The position numbers and the translations under genes were made by a program. 64,000 bases of DNA from Nocardioides plantarum (GTDB taxonomy: Bacteria; Actinomycetota; Actinomycetes; Propionibacteriales; Nocardioidaceae), in assembly GCF_006346395.1 (NCBI RefSeq), contig NZ_VDMS01000001.1:1674001-1738000 (forward strand), written 5' to 3'. A model generated the notes under the pieces. That model was given only the letters and a program-made list of their open reading frames with translations. It did not search any database and was not told the DNA's origin. The number at the start of each line of letters is the position of its first letter. Position 1 is the first letter of the stretch. This document shows, one piece after another, positions 8,124-16,253 of the stretch.

Positions 8124-9068
8124 TCAGGACTTCATCGACACACCGACGCGCCAGTAGCCCATGAAGGCCACCTGGTGCCGGTCGATCCCGAGGTCCTTGA
8201 CCAGCGCACGACGCAGCCCGGTGACCACCTTCGACTCCCCCGCGATCCACGCGTAGAGCCCGTCGAAGTCGTGCCCGACGACGCGCACCGGTTGCTCGAC
8301 GTCCTCACCCGAGGAGGAGTGGGTGGGCGTCTCCCACAGGTCGGGGTCGACCTCGTCGTCGGCGACGGCCAGGGGCACGGGCCGGGTGCCGAGGTGCTCG
8401 AGGACCGCCGCGTGCAGCGCCCCGCCACGCGCCGCACCGTCGCGCGGCAGCCACCGCACCACGACACCCTCCGGGTGCTGCAGCGTGAGCCGGTCGGCGT
8501 CGTACGGCACCTCGAGGAACGCGTGGCCCGCGGCGTCGCGAGGGAGCTGCTCGAGGATGGCGGCCACGGCCGGCACCGCGGTCTCGTCGGCGACGAGCAG
8601 CAGCGAGCGGGCGTCGCCGGGGACGAACTCGATACCGCCGTAGGGGTAGCCGCGTCGCGGTGCCATCAGGACCAGCCGGTCACCGACCGATGCCTGCGCA
8701 CCCCACGTGCCACCCGGCCCGCACTCGCCCTCGTGCACGATGAAGTCGACGACCAGACGGGTGTCGAGGCCCTCGCCCCGCACCGCACGCAGCGTGTAGG
8801 TGCGCATGTGGCCGCGCTCCTCGACCGGACGCTCCAGCCAGGTCTCGAACCACGACTCGTCAGCGCCGGCGAACGACGGCAGCGGGTGGCCCGGCTCGGG
8901 GAAGATCAACTTGATCCGCTGGTCGTAGGAGTGGGGGTCGACCCCGAGCTCGGCGAGCGCGGGCGAGGAGAGCTCCACCCGCACGAACGAGGGCGTCAGC
9001 CGCTCGACCGCGACGCACTCGACCTCCTCGATCAGCATGGGCAGGTCGGTCGTGGTCGTGCTCGTCAT
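8124..9068 (-). CDS. Siderophore-interacting protein (FAD-dependent ferric-siderophore reductase)
   Basis: 314 residues of the ViuB/SIP family, which reduces iron in imported ferric siderophores in the cytoplasm using FAD and NAD(P)H. The N-terminal half is a ferredoxin-reductase-like beta barrel with the FAD motif RTYTLR. The middle has LLLVADETAVPAVAAILEQ, the nucleotide-binding segment with the SIP-typical DET-PA signature. The C-terminal part ends in GYWRVG. ATG follows GGAGCTCTCG. An IdeR-like iron box lies 28-47 bp upstream of the start, so it is probably repressed when iron is plentiful. Confidence 0.9.
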   Translation of the reverse strand: MTSTTTTDLPMLIEEVECVAVERLTPSFVRVELSSPALAELGVDPHSYDQRIKLIFPEPGHPLPSFAGADESWFETWLERPVEERGHMRTYTLRAVRGEGLDTRLVVDFIVHEGECGPGGTWGAQASVGDRLVLMAPRRGYPYGGIEFVPGDARSLLLVADETAVPAVAAILEQLPRDAAGHAFLEVPYDADRLTLQHPEGVVVRWLPRDGAARGGALHAAVLEHLGTRPVPLAVADDEVDPDLWETPTHSSSGEDVEQPVRVVGHDFDGLYAWIAGESKVVTGLRRALVKDLGIDRHQVAFMGYWRVGVSMKS

Positions 9069-9095
9069 CGAGAGCTCCGTCGTCGTGAGGTCAGC

Positions 9096-9115
9096 CTTAC
9101 TTAGGCATACCTTAC
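9096..9115. promoter_or_regulatory. IdeR/DtxR-type iron box
   Basis: On the minus strand the site reads TAAGGTATGCCTAAGTAAG, close to the actinobacterial iron-box consensus TTAGGTTAGGCTAACCTAA, especially in its left two thirds. It stands just upstream of the siderophore-interacting protein gene, a usual IdeR target. Confidence 0.7.
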
Positions 9116-9133
9116 CGTGACCCGCGGTCGGCT

Positions 9134-9203
9134 TGTTACTGACCGTTCGGACTGCTTCCCTGCGCGTTGAAGCGCATGCCAGAAGTCCGAACGGTCAGTA
9201 ACA
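9134..9203. repeat. Perfect 20-bp inverted repeat with 30-nt spacer
   Basis: The left arm TGTTACTGACCGTTCGGACT (9134-9153) is the exact reverse complement of 9184-9203. The spacer contains a smaller TGCGC/GCGCA hairpin. It fills the gap between the dcd stop and the iron box of the siderophore gene. There is no T-tract. Each arm contains TTACTGACCG, a sequence like many TetR-family half-sites, so it could be a double operator, a dcd terminator or a small mobile palindrome. Confidence 0.75.
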
Positions 9204-9235
9204 TCCGGCCGGCTGGGCACCCCCACCAGTCCAGG

Positions 9236-9811
9236 TCAGATGGGCGTGCGGTGGAAGCTCTGGAACGACCGCGACGGGGTGGGGCCCCGCTGGCCCTGGT
9301 AGCGCGAGCCGTACTTGGCCGAGCCGTAGGGGTGCTCCGAGGGCGAGGACAGCTGGAAGAAGCAGAACTGCCCGATCTTCATGCCGGGGTAGAGCTTGAT
9401 CGGCAGCGTCGCCACGTTGGCGAGCTCGAGCGTCACGTGCCCGGAGAAGCCGGGGTCGACGAAGCCGGCCGTCGCGTGGGTCAGCAGCCCCAGCCGGCCG
9501 AGCGACGACTTGCCCTCGACGCGGGCGGCGACGTCGTCGGGCAGCGTCACGACCTCGTACGTCGACCCCAGCACGAACTCGCCCGGGTGCAGGATGAACG
9601 GCTCGTCACCCTCCGGCTCGACCACCCGGGTCAGGTCGGACTGGTCGGCCGCGGGGTCGATGTGCGGGTAGCGGTGGTTCTCGAAGACCCGGAAGTAGCG
9701 GTCGAGCCGGACGTCGATCGACGACGGCTGCAGCATCCCCGGCTCCCACGGGTCGAGCGCGACCCGGCCGGCGTCGATCTGGGCCAGGATGTCGCGGTCT
9801 GACAGCAGCAC
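9236..9811 (-). CDS. dcd: dCTP deaminase (probably bifunctional, dUMP-forming)
   Basis: 191 residues, near-identical in length and layout to the 190-residue M. tuberculosis enzyme, which turns dCTP into dUTP and then dUMP for thymidylate synthesis. Family motifs are plain: LLSDRDI at the start, [22 protein letters not shown], the active-site segment [32 protein letters not shown] with its catalytic Glu, and the tail [12 protein letters not shown]. The start is the GTG before CTGCTGTCAGAC; an ATG further upstream would add residues absent from the family. Transcribed alone; the long inverted repeat lies just beyond its stop. Confidence 0.95.
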   Translation of the reverse strand: MLLSDRDILAQIDAGRVALDPWEPGMLQPSSIDVRLDRYFRVFENHRYPHIDPAADQSDLTRVVEPEGDEPFILHPGEFVLGSTYEVVTLPDDVAARVEGKSSLGRLGLLTHATAGFVDPGFSGHVTLELANVATLPIKLYPGMKIGQFCFFQLSSPSEHPYGSAKYGSRYQGQRGPTPSRSFQSFHRTPI

Positions 9812-9902
9812 GCGGCGAACCCTACCGGCGGCTCGTCCTCGCGTAGCCGTGCTGGTCACCCCCACCCGTCCCGAGGACCCCGAGCCCGTCGAGAATGGCC
9901 GG

Positions 9903-10658
9903 GTGACCCACCCCTACCGCCGCTACGTCGCGCTCGGCGACTCGTTCACCGAAGGCGTCGGCGACCCCGCGCCCGACCGACCCAACGCCGTACGCGGCTG
10001 GGCCGACCGGGTCGCCGAGGTGCTGGGCCGCGACGTGCCCGACTTCGGCTACGCCAACCTCGCGATCCGCGGGCGCAAGATCGACAAGGTCGTCGGCGAG
10101 CAGGTCGCTCCCGCCGTCGCGCTCGACCCCGACCTGGTGACGATCTACGCCGGAGCCAACGACATCCTGCGACCGCAGGTCGACCTCGACGCCCTCGTGA
10201 CGTCGTACGACGAGGCGCTGGGTCGGCTCGCCGCCACCGGTGCGCGGCTGGTCGTCTGGACGGCGTTCGACCCCGGCGGGTCGGCGACCTTCCGTCTGCT
10301 GCGCGGGCGGTTCGCGCTCTACAACGAGCTGGTGCGCGAGATCGCCGACCGGCACGGCGCCGCGATCCTCGACTTCTGGCGGATGCGCGAGTACCGCGAC
10401 CCGGGCTACTGGGACCACGACCGGTTGCACATGGGTCCCGCCGGGCACCAGCACATGGCGATCACCGTGCTCGACCTGCTCGGCGTGCCCCACGACCTCG
10501 AGGACCTCCCGCTCGCGGCTCCGCCGGGGGGCGGCGTGCGCGACCAGCTCGAGTGGGTCCGCGGATCGGCGGCCCCGTGGGTGCACCGTCGACTCACCGG
10601 CCGCTCGTCGGGCGACGGCCTCGACCCGCGGCACGCGTCGTACGTCCGCCTCGGCTAG
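9903..10658 (+). CDS. SGNH/GDSL-type hydrolase, cytoplasmic
   Basis: 251 residues. Block I GDSFTEG (residues about 11-17) carries the catalytic Ser, block III is [10 protein letters not shown], and block V is [11 protein letters not shown] with the Asp/His pair, so all catalytic blocks of the SGNH esterase family are present. No signal peptide is visible, so it acts inside the cell, probably as an esterase or acyl hydrolase of unknown substrate. The GTG start was chosen because it opens directly on YVALGDSF; longer in-frame versions would overlap the divergent dcd gene. It is followed by tRNA-Gly. Confidence 0.85.
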   Translation: MTHPYRRYVALGDSFTEGVGDPAPDRPNAVRGWADRVAEVLGRDVPDFGYANLAIRGRKIDKVVGEQVAPAVALDPDLVTIYAGANDILRPQVDLDALVTSYDEALGRLAATGARLVVWTAFDPGGSATFRLLRGRFALYNELVREIADRHGAAILDFWRMREYRDPGYWDHDRLHMGPAGHQHMAITVLDLLGVPHDLEDLPLAAPPGGGVRDQLEWVRGSAAPWVHRRLTGRSSGDGLDPRHASYVRLG

Positions 10659-10671
10659 CATCTGCTGCACT

Positions 10672-10743
10672 GCGGATGTAGCTCAGTGGTAGAGCGCGAC
10701 CTTCCCAAGGTCGATGTCGCGAGTTCGAATCTCGTCATCCGCT
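10672..10743 (+). tRNA. tRNA-Gly (anticodon CCC)
   Basis: A complete cloverleaf: acceptor GCGGATG with CATCCGC, D arm GCTCAGTGGTAGAGC, anticodon stem CGACC/GGTCG enclosing loop TTCCCAA, and T arm TCGCGAGTTCGAATCTCG. Discriminator base is T and CCA is not encoded. The anticodon CCC reads GGG. Confidence 0.95.
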
Positions 10744-10753
10744 CTCAACACCG

Positions 10754-10778
10754 GCCCCCGCGACGCTGTCGCGGGGGC
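10754..10778 (+). terminator. Terminator after tRNA-Gly
   Basis: GCCCCCGCGAC and GTCGCGGGGGC form a perfect 11-bp stem with a GCT loop, 10 bp downstream of the tRNA. Confidence 0.8.
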
Positions 10779-10854
10779 TGGTGCGTCTCCCGGGCCGCTT
10801 GCGGGTTTCCCGATTCTGCCGCGCCGTCGGCGACGCCCGGTCTACGTTCCCGCC

Positions 10855-11493
10855 ATGGATACCAAGAAGCGGTTCCCCCGCAGCCTGCCCCTCGTCCTCG
10901 CGCTCGTCGTCGCCCTGATGCTGGGCTCGGCCGGTGGCGCCGTCGCCGCCCGCAAGATCACCGGCAAGGACATCGCCGGCAACACGATCACCGGCGCCAA
11001 CATCAAGGACCGCAGCCTCACCCTGGCCGACCTCAGCGCCTCGACGCGCACGTCGCTCAAGGGGGCCAAGGGCTCCACCGGCGCCAAGGGCGCGACCGGT
11101 GCCAAGGGCGCCACCGGACCCACCGGACCTGCCGGAGCCACCGGCCCCCAGGGCGCCACCGGCCCGCAGGGTGACACGGGCGCCACCGGTGCCGGCTTCG
11201 ATGACTTCAGCTACTACCAGGCGGTCGCCACCGCCGTCCCGGCCAACACCAACGACTTCGTCGTCGAGGGTGACTGCCCCACCGGTCAGAGCATCGTCAG
11301 CGCGTTCGCCTACTGGGCGACCGACAACTCGCCCCTCCAGGTGTCGGTCGGGTTCATCAACGACACCACGATGGCCGCCGTCGCCTACAGCACCGGCGTC
11401 TCCGCCACCCAGAACGCCACCCTCCAGTTCAGCTGCGCCACCATGGCGCTGCCCGCCAAGGCTGCCCGCCGCATGCTCGACGTCAAGCGCTGA
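10855..11493 (+). CDS. Secreted collagen-like protein
   Basis: 212 residues. A signal peptide (KKRFPRSLP, then [20 protein letters not shown]) is followed by a short repeat-like region ([22 protein letters not shown]) often found in actinobacterial surface proteins. Next come about 15 uninterrupted Gly-X-Y triplets starting at [13 protein letters not shown], and a C-terminal beta-rich globular domain of about 100 residues with two Cys. The Gly-X-Y run is rich in Ala/Thr/Lys at X/Y and is likely to form a short triple helix outside the cell. It is a monocistronic gene behind the tRNA terminator; function is unknown. Confidence 0.8.
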   Translation: MDTKKRFPRSLPLVLALVVALMLGSAGGAVAARKITGKDIAGNTITGANIKDRSLTLADLSASTRTSLKGAKGSTGAKGATGAKGATGPTGPAGATGPQGATGPQGDTGATGAGFDDFSYYQAVATAVPANTNDFVVEGDCPTGQSIVSAFAYWATDNSPLQVSVGFINDTTMAAVAYSTGVSATQNATLQFSCATMALPAKAARRMLDVKR

Positions 11494-11615
11494 GCCAGCC
11501 GCACCCCACCACACCCAGCCGCACCCACCAGGCCGCCCGCCGTCCCGAGCCCCGGGTCGGCGGGCGGACCCGTCCCCGGGACGGCCCGGCCGCTGCGACT
11601 CCGTAAGGTCGTGAC

Positions 11616-12272
11616 GTGCAGTTCTCCGGCTTCCCCGTCGCCGCCCTCGACTTCTACGACGACCTCGAGCTCGACAACACCCGGTCGTTCTGGGAGTCCC
11701 ACAAGGCCGTCTACGACGAGTCGGTCAAGCAGCCGTTCACCGCGCTGACCACGATGCTCGCGCCGGAGTTCGGGGCGGCCAAGATCTTCCGCCCCTACCG
11801 CGACGTCCGGTTCGCCAAGGACAAGACGCCCTACAAGACCCACCAGGGCGCGTTCGTGGCGGCCGGCCCGTCGCTCGGCTGGTACGTCGAGCTGTCACCT
11901 CGCGGGGTGCGCGTCGGCGGTGGCTTCTACGAGGCCTCCGGCGCACGCCTCGGCGCGATCCGCGACGCCATCGACGACGACACGACCGGTCCGGCGCTCG
12001 AGCGGCTGCTGGCCAGGCTCGCGAAGGCCGGCTTCGAGGTCGGCGGCGAGCGGCTCAAGACGACCCCGCGCGGCTACGACGCCACCCACCCCCGGATCGA
12101 CCTGCTGCGCCACAAGCAGCTCGTGGTCGGCCGGCCCTACGGCTTCGAGAAGGTCATCCACACCCCCGCCGTCGCCACGTTGGTGCGCGACGACTGGCGC
12201 GCGCTGAAGCCCTTGATCACCTGGCTCCAGCGCGCCGTCGCCGGCGTCCCCGAGGACCTCAGGATCCGCTGA
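11616..12272 (+). CDS. DUF2461 family protein
   Basis: 218 residues starting at GTG. It opens FSGFPVAALDFYDDLELDNTRSFWES-K and contains FRPYRDVRFAKDKTPYKTHQGA and GGGFYEASGARLGAIRDAI, the defining blocks of DUF2461 (TIGR02453). These proteins are widespread, soluble and have no proven activity. Its 3' end overlaps that of the convergent sigma-partner gene by 14 bp. Confidence 0.85.
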   Translation: MQFSGFPVAALDFYDDLELDNTRSFWESHKAVYDESVKQPFTALTTMLAPEFGAAKIFRPYRDVRFAKDKTPYKTHQGAFVAAGPSLGWYVELSPRGVRVGGGFYEASGARLGAIRDAIDDDTTGPALERLLARLAKAGFEVGGERLKTTPRGYDATHPRIDLLRHKQLVVGRPYGFEKVIHTPAVATLVRDDWRALKPLITWLQRAVAGVPEDLRIR

Positions 12273-13065
12273 ACCACCGGTCGGTGAGCGCGACCCGCTC
12301 GAGCTCGGCCGCCGAGATCGGCGGCTCGTCGAGAACCGGGGACTCCTTGCCGTCGCCGTTGGTCGTCACCACGCTGACCACGTAGCCGTGCCGCCAGGCC
12401 ATCACGCTCCGGGCCGTCACTCCGTCACCCGTCTCGGGTCCGTGGCGGAGCAGCTCGACACCGTCGCGCACGACGCACTCGCCGCCGGGCCGGCCGTCGG
12501 GCTGGTCGGCCGGGTCGACGAGCGCGGCGCAGGACGCCAGCGCGTCGGCGCGCTCGATCCCGAACGTCGTGTCGGTGCCGTCGTACGAGAAGTGGACGAG
12601 CCGGCGCTGCGGCAGGTCGACCGCCTCGGACCCGGTGACGGTCGAGATCGGGCCTACCTCGCCCCCGAGCAGCTCCCCGAACACCGCGGGCACGTCGCCG
12701 GCGGCGACGACCAGCCCCGCGTCGACCTCGCCGGATGGCGGGGTGGTCGGAGCCGTCGGGACGAGCGCGGTGCCGGTGGGCGCCGACGGGGCGGGTCCCG
12801 TCGCCGTGGTGACGCCGGCGTACCCGGGTCCGTCACCAGGGCCTCGGGCATCGCCGACCAGCCCCGGACCCACGCTCGCCGCGACGCCGATGACGCCGAC
12901 CACGGCGGCCGCGACGAGCGAGGTCCCGACACGGCGACGCCGGCGGATCGTGCGGCCGCGGGCGATGCCGCCGCGCACGATCAGGTCGACGTCGACCGTG
13001 AGGTCGTCGGTGGCGTCGCGCAGGAGCTGGGACGCCGCAGGGTGGAGTGACCGAGGATCAGTCAT
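12259..13065 (-). CDS. Membrane-anchored partner of ECF sigma factor (probable anti-sigma)
   Basis: 268 residues: a cytoplasmic N-terminus of about 50 residues ending in a basic stretch (RGRTIRRRRRVG), one membrane helix (TSLVAAAVVGVIGVAASV), then a Pro/Thr linker and an extracytoplasmic domain. Its ATG overlaps the last codons of the sigma gene by 8 bp, so the two are translationally coupled, as is normal for sigma/anti-sigma pairs. The HxxxCxxC zinc motif of ZAS anti-sigma factors is absent. Anti-sigma activity is inferred from position and topology only. Confidence 0.65.
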   Translation of the reverse strand: MTDPRSLHPAASQLLRDATDDLTVDVDLIVRGGIARGRTIRRRRRVGTSLVAAAVVGVIGVAASVGPGLVGDARGPGDGPGYAGVTTATGPAPSAPTGTALVPTAPTTPPSGEVDAGLVVAAGDVPAVFGELLGGEVGPISTVTGSEAVDLPQRRLVHFSYDGTDTTFGIERADALASCAALVDPADQPDGRPGGECVVRDGVELLRHGPETGDGVTARSVMAWRHGYVVSVVTTNGDGKESPVLDEPPISAAELERVALTDRWFSGS

Positions 13066-13600
13066 GGGTGGTGCCTCTCTCGGGGACGTGCACGATGAGC
13101 GAGGTGTCGAGCAACGGTCGGATGCGCTCGAGGGCGCGCATGCTGCGGTTGCGGACCGCACCGGCGGAGACCCCCATGCGCTGGGCGGTCTCGGCGACGC
13201 TGAGGTCCTCGAGGTAGCGCAGCACCAGCACGGCACGGTCGTCGGGCCCGAGCCCGGCGAGCGCCTCGTCCAGCGCCATCCGCGTCTCCACCGCGCCGGC
13301 CATGTCGTCGGGGGCACCGGCGACGGGTCGGTCGGGCAGGTCGGCGTACGGCCGTTCGGTGCTGCTCCGACGGCGGCGGCTGCTCAGGAACGTGCGCGTG
13401 AGCGCCGTGTGGGCGTAGGCCACCGGGTTCTCGATCGGGCTCCGGAGGGTGGCGTGCCACCGCACGTAGACCTTGGCCAGGGTGTCCTGGACGAGGTCCT
13501 CGGCGAGGTGGGCGTCACCGCAGAGCAGTCGGGCAGACCTCAGCAGACCGGGGGTCCGCGCCACGGCGAACTCCTCGAACTCCTGCGTCCTGGTCGACAT
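13058..13600 (-). CDS. ECF sigma factor, SigE-family type
   Basis: 180 residues. Region 2 is seen as FEEFAVARTPGLLRSARLLCGDAHLAEDLVQDTLAKVYVRW and region 4 as LGPDDRAVLVLRYLEDLSVAETAQRMGVSAGAVRNRSMRAL. It lacks region 3, as expected for ECF factors, and directs RNA polymerase to a small regulon in response to an envelope or other signal. The partner gene begins inside its 3' end. The divergent neighbour is a secreted peptidase, a possible target. Confidence 0.9.
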   Translation of the reverse strand: MSTRTQEFEEFAVARTPGLLRSARLLCGDAHLAEDLVQDTLAKVYVRWHATLRSPIENPVAYAHTALTRTFLSSRRRRSSTERPYADLPDRPVAGAPDDMAGAVETRMALDEALAGLGPDDRAVLVLRYLEDLSVAETAQRMGVSAGAVRNRSMRALERIRPLLDTSLIVHVPERGTTHD

Positions 13601-13662
13601 CTCGCTCCTGATGGTCGGTCGGCGTCACTGCTAGGACGCCGCCACCCCTCCTGACGTCACAG

Positions 13663-13684
13663 CCGGTGTCACACCCGGTGTCAC
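13663..13684. promoter_or_regulatory. Direct repeat CCGGTGTCAC x2 between divergent genes
   Basis: Two copies of CCGGTGTCAC start 12 bp apart in the spacer between the sigma gene and the S55-type peptidase gene, preceded by another GTCAC-containing site (GACGTCAC). The spacing, about one helical turn, suggests an operator, but no regulator can be named. Confidence 0.35.
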
Positions 13685-13823
13685 GCCGTCGCTCGTCCCG
13701 AGCGCCTCCCCCATCCGTTCACCTCGGGATTCTCCGGTTCCTGAGTCAGGAGCCGCGCTGGTGCCTACGCTTCCGGTCGCAGGCACGACGATCGTCGTGC
13801 CGCCGCCGATCGAAGGTAACCAC

Positions 13824-15647
13824 GTGTCTCTCACCCCCCGCCGCCGTCGGCTGCTCTCGCTCGCGATGGCAGCCACCCTGAGCCTGGGCCTGCCCGCCGC
13901 GGGCTTCTCCGTCCTGGCCGGCCCCGCCCACGCCGCCGGTCCGGCCGGCGACTGCGTCCAGCCCTTCCCGCTCTCCGGGATCGCGGCCGGTGACGAGGTC
14001 GAGGGGCTGACCGTCGTCTCGGGCACCACCCCCACCGGCTTCACCGGCGAGATCCTGGGTGTGCTCGAGGACGGCATCGCCCCCGACATCGACATGATCA
14101 TGATCGACCTCGACATGCCGGAGTTCGCGCGCACCGGCGGCGTCTGGTCGGGCATGTCCGGCTCGCCGGTGTACGCCGCCGACGGCCGGCTCATCGGCGC
14201 CGTCGCCTACGGCCTGTCCAACGGCCCCTCCCCGATCGCCGGCGTGACGCCGTTCGAGGACATGAACGACCACCTCGCCAGCAGCACCGACCTGCGCACC
14301 AGCCCGAAGCGCCTGGGCAAGGCCGACGCCCGCACGGTCGCCGCGCGGGCCGGCATCAGCGTCGCCCGGGCCGAGCAGGGGTTCAAGGAGCTCCCGACGC
14401 CGATGGGCGTCAGCGGACTGTCCGCGCGCCGCCTGGCGCAGCTGCAGGCCAAGGGGCCGGACTTCATCACCAAGTCCACCTACGTCCTCGGCAAGACGTC
14501 CGGTGACAAGGCCGCCGGCCCCGAGACCATCGTCGCCGGCGGCAACCTGGCCAGCTCCGTGGCCTACGGCGACGTCGCCATGGCCGGGGTCGGCACCGCG
14601 ACCTCGGTCTGCGGCGACACCGTCGTCGGCTTCGGCCACCCCCTCGCGCTCCTCGGCGCGACCACGGAGGCGCTGCACCCGGCCGACGCCGTCTACATCC
14701 AGCCCGACTCCCTCGGCGCGCCGTTCAAGGTCGCCAACCTCGCCCCGCCCGTCGGCACCATCACCGACGACCGCACCACCGGCATCACGGGCACGTTCGG
14801 CGCACTCCCGGACACCACCGACATCAGCTCTCAGGTCACCTACGGCGCCCGGTCCCGTACCGGCACGACCGCGGTCTCGGTCCCGGCGTACGCCGGCGAG
14901 GCGACCTTCTACCAGCTCGTCGCCAACCAGGACCGCGTCGTCGACGGCCCCTCCAGCGGCACGCAGCTGCTCACCTGGGCGATCACCGGCACCGACAACG
15001 GCAAGCCGTTCTCGCTGACCTACACCGACCGGTGGACCAGCACCGACCTGTCCGAGCCGTCCTACAGCGTCGCCATCCTGGTCGACGAGCTCAACGCCAT
15101 CGACGGCGTCTCCGTCAAGACCGTCACGGCCAAGGCCGGCGTCACCGACAGCCTCGCGCGCCACACGCTGGTCGGCATCGAGCAGCGCCGCGGCGGTGCC
15201 GGTGGCCCGTGGGTGCGCGTCTCGGAGCGTTCGCCCATCGTCGGCAGGGCCGGCAAGCCGGTCCAGCTCCGGGTCGTCCTCGGCGGCACGGCCGGCAAGA
15301 AGACCGTGACGCTGTCGCGCGTCATCCTGCCCAGCAAGGCCAAGGGCCAGATCTTCCTGGTCGCCCAGGGCGGCGACCAGGGCGACGACGAGTTCTTCTT
15401 CGACGAGGAGGGCGAGGGCACCGACGAGGCCAGCGTGGCCGCGGTCCGCTCCGGCCTGTCCCACCAGCTCCGGCACGACCGGATCCGGGTCCAGGTCGGC
15501 ACGCCCGACAAGCTCGACCTCGGCTGGTGGGGTGACGACGGGGACTACCGCCGCTCGCGCGGGGTCTCGTTCGTCCGCACCCAGACCACCCGCCCGCTGG
15601 ACAGCGTCGTCGGAGGTACGACGCTCCTGCCGGTCGTCGTCCGCTGA
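13824..15647 (+). CDS. Secreted S55 (SpoIVB-like) serine peptidase
   Basis: 607 residues. The GTG start has GAAGG 8 bp upstream and opens a signal peptide (LTPRRRRLLS, then a hydrophobic core, ending near AHAAG). Residues about 40-300 match the SpoIVB peptidase domain: GDEVEGLTVVSGTTPTGF near the start, GGVWSGMSGSPVYAADGRLIGAVAYG with the likely nucleophile Ser114, and later VCGDTVVGFGHPLALLGATTEA. The rest, about 300 residues, is beta-rich with an acidic stretch (GDDEFFFDEEGEGTDEA) and has no motif I know. In spore formers SpoIVB is a signalling protease; non-sporulating actinobacteria carry secreted relatives of unknown target. An 18-bp-stem terminator follows. Confidence 0.8.
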   Translation: MSLTPRRRRLLSLAMAATLSLGLPAAGFSVLAGPAHAAGPAGDCVQPFPLSGIAAGDEVEGLTVVSGTTPTGFTGEILGVLEDGIAPDIDMIMIDLDMPEFARTGGVWSGMSGSPVYAADGRLIGAVAYGLSNGPSPIAGVTPFEDMNDHLASSTDLRTSPKRLGKADARTVAARAGISVARAEQGFKELPTPMGVSGLSARRLAQLQAKGPDFITKSTYVLGKTSGDKAAGPETIVAGGNLASSVAYGDVAMAGVGTATSVCGDTVVGFGHPLALLGATTEALHPADAVYIQPDSLGAPFKVANLAPPVGTITDDRTTGITGTFGALPDTTDISSQVTYGARSRTGTTAVSVPAYAGEATFYQLVANQDRVVDGPSSGTQLLTWAITGTDNGKPFSLTYTDRWTSTDLSEPSYSVAILVDELNAIDGVSVKTVTAKAGVTDSLARHTLVGIEQRRGGAGGPWVRVSERSPIVGRAGKPVQLRVVLGGTAGKKTVTLSRVILPSKAKGQIFLVAQGGDQGDDEFFFDEEGEGTDEASVAAVRSGLSHQLRHDRIRVQVGTPDKLDLGWWGDDGDYRRSRGVSFVRTQTTRPLDSVVGGTTLLPVVVR

Positions 15648-15665
15648 TCCCTCCCACACGACGCC

Positions 15666-15705
15666 CGACGCCCGGGGGCCGGCTCGCGCCGGCCCCCGGG
15701 CGTCG
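15666..15705 (+). terminator. Strong terminator after the S55 peptidase
   Basis: An uninterrupted 18-bp stem (from CGACGCCCGGGGGCCGGC) closes on a TCGC loop, 19 bp after the stop codon. Confidence 0.85.
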
Positions 15706-15719
15706 TGCCGTGACTGAAC

Positions 15720-15733
15720 TAGAACACGTTGCA
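15720..15733. promoter_or_regulatory. KstR-type operator
   Basis: TAGAACACGTTGCA fits the mycobacterial KstR motif TnnAACnnGTTnnA exactly. A -10-like TACGAT lies at 15744-15749, 7 bp before the GTG of the next gene, so the site would sit on the -35 region of a leaderless promoter. The downstream product is a ketosteroid-isomerase-like fold, which fits control by the sterol-catabolism repressor. Confidence 0.6.
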
Positions 15734-15755
15734 GTTCTCGTCGTACGATGACGGC

Positions 15756-16208
15756 GTGATCACCTCCGACGCCATCACCTGGCTCGCCGCCGACGACGAC
15801 CACCCGGCGCGACGGGCGAGCCAGCGGTCCTACTCGGCGGTGGCCAAGGGCGACCTGGCCGAGTGGCTGACGATCTACTCCGACCAGGCGGTGCTGGAGG
15901 ACCCGGTCGGCCCGTCGATGTTCGACCCCGAGGGCGCGGGCCACCGCGGCCACGCGGGCATCTCCGCGTTCTGGGAGAAGGCCATCGCCCCGATCGCGAC
16001 CTTCGAGTTCACGATCACCGAGTCGCTGGCCAACCCCGGCAGCAACACCTGCGCCAACGTCGGCAGCATCCGGACGGCGTTCGCCGACGGCTCCTCCACC
16101 GTCACCGACCTGGTCATGGTCTACGTCGTCGACGACGACGGGCTGGTGCTGTCGATGAGGGCGTTCTGGGAGCCCGAACGAACGATGGCCTCGTTCACCA
16201 CAGCCTGA
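15756..16208 (+). CDS. NTF2-like / SnoaL-like protein (ketosteroid isomerase fold)
   Basis: 150 residues. The pattern RRASQRSYSAVAKGDLAEWLTIYSDQAVLEDPVG, then HRGHAGISAFWEK and a final VVDDDGLVLSMRAFWEP is the NTF2/SnoaL cone fold used by delta-5-3-ketosteroid isomerases, dehydratases and related binding proteins. The start is the GTG directly after the TACGAT box, giving a leaderless message; an ATG-less upstream extension would include the operator. The KstR-type site suggests induction by sterols or their CoA-thioesters. The exact reaction is not known. Confidence 0.75.
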   Translation: MITSDAITWLAADDDHPARRASQRSYSAVAKGDLAEWLTIYSDQAVLEDPVGPSMFDPEGAGHRGHAGISAFWEKAIAPIATFEFTITESLANPGSNTCANVGSIRTAFADGSSTVTDLVMVYVVDDDGLVLSMRAFWEPERTMASFTTA

Positions 16209-16253
16209 GGCTGCGTTCATCCCACGCTCATGCGCGGGTGTCATCCTGGCGAG

